A DNA stretch of 64,000 nt, from assembly GCF_900496995.4 (NCBI RefSeq), contig NC_044016.1, forward strand, positions 18,828,932 to 18,892,931, written 5' to 3'. The DNA comes from Aquila chrysaetos chrysaetos (lineage: Eukaryota > Chordata > Aves > Accipitriformes > Accipitridae). Below, in pieces: positions 49,900 through 59,800 of this stretch. The stretch's first letter is position 1. Each line of letters opens with the position of its first letter. The notes beneath the pieces were generated by a model. The model was not told the origin of the DNA. It saw only the letters and a program-made list of their open reading frames with translations, and made no database searches. The translations under genes were made by a program, and so were the position numbers.

Positions 49900-52800
49900 G
49901 TTTCAGAGTCAGTTTTAAAGTCTTTGGATCTCGGTTAATAATCTTCCATGGAGTAGGTGCCTTCTTTACTCGAGTGTAGTGTATCCAAGCATCCGATTCT
50001 GCAATTTTAATAGCTGTGAAGGTGGTTAACAGTATTTGGAAAGGTCCTTTCCAACGTTCCTGCAGGGGTTCGGAAGTCCACGTTTTCACATAGACATAGT
50101 CTCCTGGTTGTAAGTCATGCACCGGAACTTCCAGGGATAGTGGTCTATTCCACACCACTGCTTTCCGAATTGCAGTCAAAGTTTTTCCTAAGGAAAGTAA
50201 ATAGTTATATACATCTTGTTTTCCTTTTACCTGCATGTTCGGGTTTGGTTCTGGAGATTCATAAGGTTTCCCATACAATAATTCATAAGGACTGACTGAG
50301 GTTTCACTCTTTGGTTGTACTCTGATTCGCAATAATGTCAATGGAAGTGCTTGAGGCCATTTTAAATTAGTCTCTTGACAAATTTTGCTTATTTGTCTTT
50401 TTAAGGTTTGATTCATTCTTTCTACTTTCCCACTGGATTGTGGCCTCCATGGGGTATGCAAATCCCATGTGATACCCAGAATTTTGCTAACATTTTGGAC
50501 CACTTCTGCAACAAAGTGTGGACCTCTGTCAGAAGAAATTCCAATAGGAACTCCAAACCTTGGAATTATTTCTCGTAGTAACCATTTTACTACTTCTTTT
50601 GCTTGTGTGGAACGACAGGGAAAAGCTTCTGGCCATCCTGTAAAAGTATCAACCCCCACCAGGATGTACTGATACCCATTCTGCCTAGGTAGTTCTGAAA
50701 AATCTACTTGCCAATAGTCTCCAGGCTCTGTACCAGATTTTATTCGACCCATTTGAACCTTTTTCCTGATTATTGGATTATTTTTCAAACATACTTCACA
50801 TTTTGCAGTTATTATTTTAGCTATTCCTAACATTCTAAGCGATACCACTTGTTTTTGTAGGGAAGTTACTAAGGCCTCTGCTCCCCAGTGACACTCCTGA
50901 TGCTTTGTTTGAATTATTTCTTTCATCAAAAAGGGTGGAACTACCACCTGTCCTTTAGGTGTTATCCACCATCCGGCTAGGTTCTTCTTAGCATTTAATA
51001 ATCGACCTAGCTTATCATCCTCCTCTGTGTATTTTGGTTCTTCCCTAGGGAGAGTTACTGTTTTGGAGGGAATTAATGCCATTTGCAATGCTCGTTCCTT
51101 TGCTACCTTTCTTGCTGTTCGGTCGGCTAAATTATTTCCAGCAATTTCCTTTGTGTTTCCAATTTGATGTGCTTTACAGTGCATGATTGCTACCTGATCT
51201 GGTTTCTGAACCGCTTGTAATAATTGTAAAATTTCATCTTGGTGTTTAATATTTGATCCCTGGGAGGACAATAATCCTCTTTCTTTCCACAATGCTGCAT
51301 GGACATGTACCACTCCAAAAGCATACTTTGAATCTGTCCAAATATTTACTTTCTTCTCCTCGCTTAGTTCTAAACCTCGAATCAAAGCAATAAGTTCCGT
51401 TTTCTGAGCTGAGGTGGTACTTGGTAATGCTTCTGCTTCTATAACTGTGGTGTCTGTTGTTACCGCATATCCAGTGTATCGAACTCCTTGTTCTACAAAG
51501 CTGTTACCATCTGTATACAGTTCCCAGTCCGGTCGCTCCAATGGTACATCCTTTAAATCTTCACGACTGGAATAAACATACTCAATAGCAGCCAGGCAAT
51601 CATGTTCCAATTGTCCTCCTTCCTGTATGGAACTTAAAAACACAGCTGGATTTGCCAGGTTAGTTGCTTTTAAAATTACATCATCTTGTTAAGTTAATAT
51701 TACTTGGTACTTCATCATTCTGCTCGGAGATAGCTAGTGTCCCCCCTTTTGTTCTAGAACAGTTTTCACCATGTGTGGGACATAGACTGTTATTGTTTTT
51801 CCCAAAGTCAATTTCCGAGGTTCTTGTATAATCATCACTGTTGCAGCCACTGTTCTAAGACAATTTGGCCACCCTTTACTCACTGTGTCCAGTTGTTTGG
51901 AGAAGTAGCCGACTGGTCGTTTCCAGCTCCCCATCTTCTGGGTTAACACACCAAGTGCCAGGTGTTGTCTTTCATGAACGAACAGCTGAAAACCTTTAGT
52001 TAAATCAGGGAGGCCTAAAGCAGGTGTTAACATTAAAGCGCGTTTTAACTCTGTAAAGGCCCTTTGCTGTTTTGGACCCCACACAAAGGAAGAGTTCTTT
52101 TGGGCCTCATATAACGGTTTAGCTATTAGACCGTAGTTCATGATCCAAAGACGACACCACCCTGCCATTCCCAAGAACGCTCTAAGTTCATGGATATTTT
52201 TTGGCTCAGGTATACTACAGATGGTTTCTTTGCGATCTTTTCCCAATTGTCTCTGCCCTTTTGAAATCTCAAAGCCCAGATATATCACAGTCTGACATGC
52301 TATTTGGGCTTTCTTCCTGGATACTTTGTACCCATTTAGTCCCAGAAAATTCAAGACATCAATGGTTACCTGTATGCAGGTAGATCTTTCTTCTGTAGCA
52401 ATCAATATGTCATCTACATATTGTAAAAGTAAATGTTCAGGCCTTGGTTTGTCCCGTTTCCAGACTTCAAGCTCTTTTGCCAGCTGGTTTCCAAAAATTG
52501 TCGGGCTATTTTTAAATCCTTGGGGTAGTCTTGTCCATGTCAGCTGCATCTTTCGCCCAGTTTGTGGATTTTCCCATTCAAAAGCAAACAACTTTCTGCT
52601 TTCCTTCTCCAAGGGTATGCAAAAGAAAGCGTCTTTTAAATCAAGCACTGTAAACCACTGATGAATCTCCTTCAACGCTGTTAACAATGTATAAGGATTT
52701 GTAACCACAGGATATGTGTCTTTGGCTATTTGATTCACTGCTCTCAAATCTTGCACTAACCTGTATTCTCCCGAGGGTTTTCTAACTGGTAAAATAGGAG

Positions 52801-53416
52801 TATTATATTCAGATTCACATTCCTCCAAAATTTTATACTTCAAAAATTTGTCAATCAATTTCTTTAACTCCTGCCTGACCTCTGGTTTAATTGGGTATTG
52901 TTTAATTTTTACTGTTCCTGCACCTTCTTTTAGATCTATTTTTACAGGTACTTCTAATTTTGATTTACCAGGAATCTCTGTTTCCCACACTGTAGGGATC
53001 ACTGCAAAATCCACCTCCGGTGGAATTTCTTGCCCCTCCACTTTTTCTTGTATCATTAGGATTTCTCCTGTTTTTGACTCAGGTATCTTCAAAAAGAGTT
53101 CTCCTTCCTCAAAAACAATTTGTGCATTTAATTTAGATGACAAATCCCTTCCTAACAAGGGTATCGGGCATTCTGGTACATACAAAAATTCATGTGTAAT
53201 TATTTTATTTCTAAATTTCAAATCCAGAGGTTGCAGGAATGGTCTGTTTTCTTCTTTCCCTGTTGCTCCTACTATGTTTGCCGTTTTTGTTCCAATTTTT
53301 CCTGTACAAGTATTTAATACTGAAAATGTCGCTCCTGTATTCACTAAGAATTTAACTTCTTTTTCCCCCAGCTTAATTATAACCAGAGGCTCAGCTGGGT
53401 TCCCCTCTGGTCCTCT
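49892..53416 (-). pseudogene. pro-pol of provirus B, protease active-site change and two stops
   Basis: The frame continues directly from the gag UGA, as in gammaretroviral stop-codon readthrough. Protease carries NTGA where the catalytic motif should be DTGA (codons near 53336-53344), which would abolish activity. Reverse transcriptase is complete, with LDLKDAF and YVDD (codon Y near 52420). A TAG at 51734-51736 and a TAA at 51689-51691 cut it before RNase H. The next open part (49892-51643) has RNase H acidic residues (TDGN, TEL, TDSK, LADR). It also has integrase with H248, H252, C282 and C285, a D314, D372, E408 triad with 35 residues between the last two, and a gamma-type C-terminus. All pieces are in one frame. 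Confidence 0.94.
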
Positions 53417-54931
53417 TCATTCATCCAAAACCATCATTCTGGCTACCTCTTTCTGAATATTTCCTCCTGAACACTGCACATTTTTAGGACAATCTCTTCT
53501 CCAATGTCCTTCCTCCCGACACAAAGCACACTGATTCACTCCTAAGGGGGTATTAAAATTCCGATTGCTAAAATTCATAAATCCTCTTCGTCCACTGCCA
53601 CCTCGTCCTCTTCCTCTACCTCGTCCTCTGTCTGCTGTTCCTGTGATTACGGCCAGTAATCTATTTTCTCTGATTTTCCTTTCCTCTTTTTCCCTGTTAT
53701 TATATACTTTCCATGTTGTCTCCAACATTTTATTCAAACTCCTTGAATCCTCTCCCTCCAGCTTCTGAAGTTTCTTTCTTATGTCCGGTGCCAAGTGCCC
53801 CATAAAAATCAAAGCCAACTGTATCTGAGCCGCCTCTGTTTCTACTCTTAAATCAGTATATTTTCTGGCAGCTTCCTTCAATCTTTCCAGAAACACTGAG
53901 AGAGATTCATTCTTATCTTGCCTCTCCTCATATAATTTAGACCAATTCAAAGATTTAGGCATAGCATGTTTAACTCCATATAAAATCCATTTCTGATACC
54001 GACTCAGCCTTTCTCTATGTTCTACTTTATTTGGATCCCACTGCGGATCCCCAGACGGAAAATTCTGCTCTAAGGTTCCACCTATTGTCCCACTCAATAC
54101 AGCCACTTCTGCCTGTGCTTTGCCAGTTTTTAGTACCATTTGCTTTTCTGTATCATCCAACAAATTATCCAAGATCACCTGTAAATCACTCCAGTCTGGA
54201 TTCTGCGTTCTAATTATAGTATCCACTACTCTGCCAACTCTCTCAAGATCTTCTCTATATACTCCAGCTGGCTGCTTCCAAGCCATCAAGTCCACAACCA
54301 AAAAGGGCACCTTTACATACGCTGGTCCATTGTTACCAACTCCCTGTCTCAAGGGAGCTATTGTTTGTGCCTGCTGTCGGGTCCTTCGAGAAATGGGGGT
54401 ATGAATCACAACTTCAGACGGTCCTTCCCCTGCATTCTCTATTCCACTGCTTTCTGGTTCTTCCATCTGTTCCCTATGCTCTAACTCCCAATTCCTTCCT
54501 CTCCTGGGAGGGGATATATCCAACTCTGGCCCTTCATCCTCTTTGGGGGCAATATCACATGCCAGACAACATTTCTTCTCTTTCTTATTATCAAAAGTTA
54601 TAGCCATTACCAAATTGTCCCTACTAACTAGCTTGCACTCATTCTGCCAATCTCTTCTCTGCCTTAAGTAAAAAAATAAATCCACATGAGGTACTTCATT
54701 TCCCTTCTCTTCTACAAAACAACATTAACTGCAGAATGGTGTCATAATTCAGTGTCCCATTCACGGGCCACCTTTCCTGATCCTCTAATGTATACAGAGG
54801 CCACCAATGATTACAATAGTCAATCATTTGATTTTTTTACGTAAATCATCATACAGTTCACCCAAATGTGCCAACAAACATCCCAACGGAGATGTTTTCG
54901 GTATCTTTCCATCAGTGGACAAATTTCCCAT
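53417..54931 (-). pseudogene. gag of provirus B, two frameshifts in matrix
   Basis: The likely start is the ATG at 54929-54931, opening Met-Gly-Asn as for N-myristoylation. The frame stops within about 35 codons, near 54824-54840, next to a run of seven A. Matrix-like coding continues in another frame, and a second one-base shift near 54695 brings it into the long frame ending at 53417. That frame encodes the rest of matrix, capsid with the major-homology type region, an Arg-Gly-rich stretch and one CCHC zinc knuckle (C386 to C399 of the 422-codon open part). No PPxY, PT/SAP or YPxL late motif is seen. The stop is a UGA in frame with pol. Confidence 0.92.
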
Positions 54932-54964
54932 ACTCTTACTCTTAAATAATTTGGCAAATGCCAT

Positions 54965-55135
54965 TATGTTTATACCCAATACCAAATATCTATTAAATAT
55001 ATAACAAATATCAAAAATCAATAATCAATTATCAGATGTTGAATACCAAATATCAAGTGCCAAGTATCAAATACAAAGTTTCAAATACCAAATACATATA
55101 TCAAACACCAAATATTAAATAAATACAAATAACAA
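54965..55135 (-). repeat. Degenerate short-repeat block in the leader of provirus B
   Basis: The plus strand repeats variants of ataccaaatatcaa about ten times with irregular spacing, almost free of G. In RNA sense it is a U-rich, unstructured segment just upstream of the gag start. It probably arose by slippage. Confidence 0.6.
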
Positions 55136-55372
55136 TTGTTGCCAGGTAATGGAGTCCACCTACTTGCCCAGGGCACAGACAAAGCCGACTTCCCTAAGCA
55201 AGAGTCATAACCAATATCCCCTGGCAAAATTATTAACCAGCAAATATATTCACACTTTATAACTTCCAACCTCAATAAGAGACACTACAATCGTTGCCAA
55301 GACTCACTTCATGCTCAATTGCACATCCCACACTTACAACACTCACGATACTTCCAAGTACACAATATATCT

Positions 55373-55433
55373 CACTTTTTTTTTTCTCCCTTTTTTTCTT
55401 TATTTGTTTTTGGTTTTTTTTTTTTTTTCCTTT
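55373..55433 (-). repeat. A-rich tract in the leader of provirus B
   Basis: The plus strand is almost pure T with a few C and G, which is a roughly 60-nt A-rich stretch in the RNA directly 3' of the hairpin array. An unpaired A-rich region beside structured repeats may matter for RNA folding or packaging; that is inference. Confidence 0.7.
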
Positions 55434-55437
55434 AGAA

Positions 55438-55862
55438 TTTGGGACTCAAACCCAAAATTTCCAAAATGCTTTTGAAGCTGGGACTCTAACCCAGAATCCT
55501 CAAAAGTTGTGGGACTCTAACCCACTCCCAAATTGTCCAACCCAGCAATAGCTTTCGCTTATGTCTTACGGGCAGACGCCTAGGCTTCTACTTCCTTCAG
55601 GATCCTTTTGTCCAACCTTGCGCAGCTTTCGCCGCGTCTGACAGGCAGACGATACCGGTGGGACTCTAACCCACTCGGGGGGACTCTAACCCCAAACAAT
55701 ACCGGTGGGAATCTAACCCACTCGGGGGGACTCTAACCCCAAACAATACCGGTGGGACTCTAACCCACTCGGGGGGACTCTAACCCCAAACAATACCGGT
55801 GGGACTCTAACCCACTCGGGGGGACTCTAACCCCAAACAATACCGGTGGGACTCTAACCCAC
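55438..55862 (-). repeat. Array of twelve T-arm-like hairpins, including 4.5 copies of a 47-bp tandem repeat
   Basis: Four full 47-bp units (55654-55841) and a partial fifth each carry the 13-mer GGGACTCTAACCC, twice per full unit. Three spaced relatives lie at 55438-55456, 55478-55494 and 55509-55525. On the sense strand each folds into a 4-6 bp stem with a 7-nt loop, TTAGAGT (once TTAGATT, once TTTGAGT). Stems vary in step on both sides (GTGGG/CCCAC, CTGGG/CCCAG, TTTGGG/CCCAAA, GGGG/CCCC). The loop matches the tRNA T-loop at positions 54, 55, 57, 58 and 60, and the stem-closing G-C matches 53-61. Sitting downstream of the candidate splice donor, it occupies the usual place of a packaging signal. 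Confidence 0.85.
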
Positions 55863-55886
55863 TATCCTTAATATTTAAAAGAAGTG

Positions 55887-55895
55887 TCTTACCAA
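55887..55895 (-). promoter_or_regulatory. Candidate major splice donor of provirus B
   Basis: The sense strand reads TTTTGGTAAGAC, with GT at 55892-55891. It lies between the primer site and the hairpin array, so the array would be kept only in unspliced genomic RNA. Use is inferred from consensus and position. Confidence 0.5.
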
Positions 55896-56012
55896 AATCC
55901 AGGGGACGTCGCAAAGAGCCTTATGGATCGGGGATCGATGGGTATCCCCGAGAAATCCTCGGTGCCGGCAGGAACCAATCGGTCCCCGACTCCTCCGGTC
56001 TCTCTCAGCGAG

Positions 56013-56030
56013 GTCCCATCTGGGTCGCCA
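56013..56030 (-). other. Primer binding site, tRNA-Arg(CCG) type (provirus B)
   Basis: The sense strand reads TGGCGACCCAGATGGGAC four bases inside the 5' LTR. From memory of vertebrate tRNAs this complements the 3' end of a tRNA-Arg with CCG anticodon, whose acceptor ends GGGTCGCCA. The more common Arg primer sites differ, so an exact search of avian tRNAs should confirm it. Confidence 0.8.
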
Positions 56031-56034
56031 AAAC

Positions 56035-56797
56035 TGTTACCGAAAAGCTCGGAATGAAGAACTTATCAACACCAATTTAGTGTAGATAAGCAGACACTTC
56101 TTTATTGACGGCCGGGTGCGCGGGCGAGTCCTCTCACGAACCACGCACACCTGTCTTCAAAACAATACACCTTATATTAAGACTTATAGATACATATTCA
56201 TTAGATTTCCAAGAAAAGTTATACATATTCATTAGATTTTTGGGAAATCATTAGCATATGTGAATATCTTTTACGCAGGCGTAGTGAAGGTCTCTCCGAG
56301 GCGTGGTAAGTCTTGGAGGCGGGTAGCTTTTGACCAGGAGGTGTGTTTTGGTATTATAATGAAGCAAAGTTCGTCTAGAGTTTATGATTTCTTCATCGAT
56401 GTTATGGCAACAGGTGCAATCCATCCTTTTTGACAGTAGCTATGCGGTTATCTCTAACGGCTCTAGCCAGGGACCTTCCAGGAGCTTTGTACTGCACATT
56501 CTATCCTTGGGGATCGGCCGCTGCGTTCCAAACAGGCCGTTGTCAGGTAACGTACTGACAACTCTTACACCACCCCGTTGTCAGGTATTTCTTTATCTTG
56601 TTATTTAAGTTCTAAATGTTCCTACTAGATGAATTTAGCCAATTTCTCCGGCCTTGATACGGGGCTATACAGGGGATTTTGCAGCAGACACTGGTTGGTG
56701 GTTAAATATATAAAATACAACATACATATGATTTTACTAAAATATTAAAACTAAATATGATTAATTCTAATAACAAATTAATGACAAATCAGTAACA
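56035..56797 (-). promoter_or_regulatory. 5' LTR of provirus B (promoter copy)
   Basis: 763 bp, the same as the left LTR. The AATAAA maps to 56101-56106 and the TATA-type box to about 56171-56178, so transcripts would start near 56145 and run leftward. Confidence 0.95.
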
Positions 56798-56801
56798 TAA
56801 C
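56798..56801. repeat. Target site duplication of provirus B, right copy
   Basis: taac after the right LTR, matched at 47333-47336. Confidence 0.8.
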
Positions 56802-59800
56802 TAGACACAGAATTTAAATGTAATCCTTAAAGAATAGCATTTTATACATGTTAAATATAAACGTTTTCAAGTAGGTCACAAACATAGGTAAACTGTTCAG
56901 TTTTCAAATGGGAAAGCATGTTCACTGTCATCTTTGGAATGGATGACCATAGGAAATTGAGTAAAATGGCTTAGGAGGATTAAATGAGGAGACAGGATTA
57001 GTCATTTAGTACATCTACTATTGCCCTATGGAGCGCAATTCACTGAACTATTAGTTTTAAATCATATTTGCTGCAGGTGAATTCCTGTTTTTACTTAAAG
57101 TTCCCAATCTGCCACTGGTTCTATGTCAATATATTGACAAATAAGCTATATGTAGATGTTTATCTACAGAAGTCTTTGGATGAATATTTTTGGAGTCTTT
57201 TTTCTGTTAGATATTTCACTTCACTTGTTGGATATTTGGTAGCTCTGTTGTCTGAGTGATTAACAAGAGATTGAAATGAAAAGTAAACTGTGAATTGCAG
57301 GTAGGAATTTGCAGATAAACCAAGAGATGAGTTGAGAATTCATGAGGCAATGGAATGAGCAAACTTTTTTGTAGATATTGGAATACTTATAAACTGGTAC
57401 ATTATTCATAAGACCTCATGTAGTACAAAACTGCGTATTCACTGTATCTTCAACTTTATTGTGCTTAGCATTACTATGTCAGCTATTTATTTAAAAAACC
57501 CCAAAACTCAGCTGTCATGTTTGAAGCCTTTTATTGCTTACTGTTTAAACCGAAGACTGTTTCCCATCTTTTCCCTTCTGGTCTTTACTGGTGCATTGTG
57601 CCAGTGGGTTCTTTGTGAATAAGTTTAACACTGCTTTGCAGATTTAGGTATCTATGTGGCCAACATATGCATCTGCTAGCTGTGGAAGTGTAAATTAGGA
57701 GGTTTGTCTTAATTACACTCAGCATCAACCTGCAACCATGTAACTTAGTAATTAGGAAGTGCTATTTGCAGGTGGTCTATTGTCACTTTGCTGCCTCATG
57801 TCTTTGACCTAAAGCAGACAGGCAACTGGTACCTCTGGAATAGATGCATGGTTTTTGACAGTAATTCAGATGTGGGGTATTTCTTCAAGTCTGAGCAAAC
57901 TTCCTGACCCCTGCTGCACCTCTCCTTGCCATTCCACTGTGTAAAATGAATGGCTGCACTCATCTTGGACTCTGCAAATGTATTTGCATTTTCAGTATTA
58001 GCACTATTATACACAGCCAGAAGATATGGTTTGCTACCAGGAAGAAGACCCAGGAATGGGATGTTTATGTAACTTGGTGGCGCTTCTCACTAATCAGAGA
58101 CAACCCTTTTCTAATTTATTGATGTATAAAAGTGACAAAATAAATTAGAAATTTAGTTCTCCATCTCTGAATCATCCCCAAAATGAGTAGTGGTGTTTGG
58201 AGGAAAATACATGTATACCAGTAAAAATGTATTATTACTTTTAAAGGAAGGAATTCAGCAGTGCTAGGTGGCTTGCTGGTACCCTATGGTCTTAATCTGA
58301 AATACCTCTTGGAAAAATACTCTCTGCTCATTGTGGCAATAACTAAGCACATCTCAGACTTGAGATATTTCTATTTATAATCCTGCATGGTATGTATTAT
58401 TATGCTATTTTTCTTAAGGATGGGGGACCCAAGACACCAGCTATCATGACAAGAGTTGGTAACTGCGTTTTTTTAAACAACATTGTCAGGGTAAAAACAA
58501 TTAGCTGCTCTCTCTTCTGAAAATATTTTCTCCTGTTTGTTGTAGGGGTATGTCAAATAAATGTGGTTTTGGAGAAACTGCCTCTCCTGGTGTGATACTT
58601 TTCATCGGATAAACAGGTTTTTACTCTCCAGAGCTGTACACTTTATTCCAAACCTATATTCTCATAGGAATTCATATTTAAATCATCTTTTTATTCTTCA
58701 CTTAGCGCAAGAGGCATTGACTTCCTTGATTGTCACTTTTGTATGAATGAATCTGTTCTGAGTTGTTTCTTAAACTGGCCATGAAAGCTATCAAGCTGGG
58801 TCCATTAGTGACAAATTACACATTAATGGTGTCTCATGCATTATGTCAGTTGTCACTGACATATCAGTCTCTGCCAGGTATTATGAATAATATGTAATTT
58901 ACTGTTTTAGGGTTTGACTAAGTGTATTGGGATGAGGGCTGCACTGGTAGCTGGAGGGCAACAGTAGTTGTGTGTACAGAGTAGTACAGCAGGTACTGGT
59001 GCTTCTAGCAGCTAATCTTTTGTGCGTGTTTTGCATATTAAGAGAGGCCATTGTTATGCAAAATACAGCCCCTGATTATTCCATTACAAGATTGTTCCTT
59101 TTCAAATGAAAAAGTAACTCATTTAAAGATATTTGAATGGATTCTACTTATATTATCTTGGGGAGGAAGAAGGAGCTTGAAACTTTGACTACTGACAAAC
59201 ACTATAGTGTGGTTTTGGTGGTAAGGGAAGCTGGTGATGTGATAGGGCAAAAGAAGTCCATCATTTCTGCACAGAACTGGTAGGGTACAGGCAAAACAAG
59301 CTGATGCTGCTTTAGTGTGCTCGTGTAGGAGATGCTGTGCCAAATGAATGTAATACTTTCTCTCATGCAATATCTAACAGCATATTTTTAACCTTTCTTC
59401 TGAGGACACATACTAGTTAATCACAGATGGACTAATTGATGCTTGGCATTTGGTTCTGAGTAAACACCTCTGCCTGTCTAAATATTTGTTCCTAGGACTT
59501 GGAAATTGCTCTGTGTACATGTTTAGTACTTGTACTATGTGGTTTTATAACTTAAATGGGACCAAAGATGAGTGAAATGAAACTCAGTTAAAAATATCTG
59601 TGGCTGGTTGCAATATCTCTTATAGGAAACACAAAACTTATGAGTGTCTACCACTCTATACTCTCTGTATTGAGTTTTATTCCTCTGTCTAGTGGCAATC
59701 TAAACCAAAAACTTGTTGTTACTAAATATTATAAAATGGATTAGAAAGATTGTAAAAAAGAAATTACCAGTTTTTGTTTTATTCTGTAGGGGATTTCCAC

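Larger units (their letters stand above)
47337..56797 (-). mobile_element. Provirus B, gammaretrovirus-like ERV, nearly full layout
   Basis: A 9,461-bp provirus with two 763-bp LTRs that appear identical, flanked by the 4-bp duplication taac (47333-47336 and 56798-56801), typical of gammaretroviruses. In sense order it has LTR, tRNA-Arg-type primer site, a 1.1-kb leader with hairpin repeats, gag, pro-pol in the gag frame after a UGA, env overlapping pol by 8 bases, polypurine tract and LTR. Gag has one zinc knuckle, and integrase ends in a gamma-type C-terminal domain. Breaks are few: two frameshifts in matrix, an Asp-to-Asn in protease, two stops in pol and two in env. Identical LTRs imply a very recent insertion. 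Confidence 0.96.

Noticed and set aside
51689..51691. TAA stop in pol of provirus B as part of the G-to-A set
   Set aside because: It is not one step from TGG, so it was left out of the deamination argument.
52848..53456. 202-codon plus-strand open frame
   Set aside because: It is the antisense shadow of protease and reverse transcriptase of provirus B.
55654..55862. CRISPR-like regular repeats
   Set aside because: The 47-bp units are direct tandem copies with no unique spacers, and they lie inside a vertebrate provirus leader.
55438..55862. tRNA genes or tRNA-derived SINE in the leader
   Set aside because: Only T-arm-like hairpins are present. There is no acceptor stem, D-arm, anticodon arm or A/B box pair in the right order.
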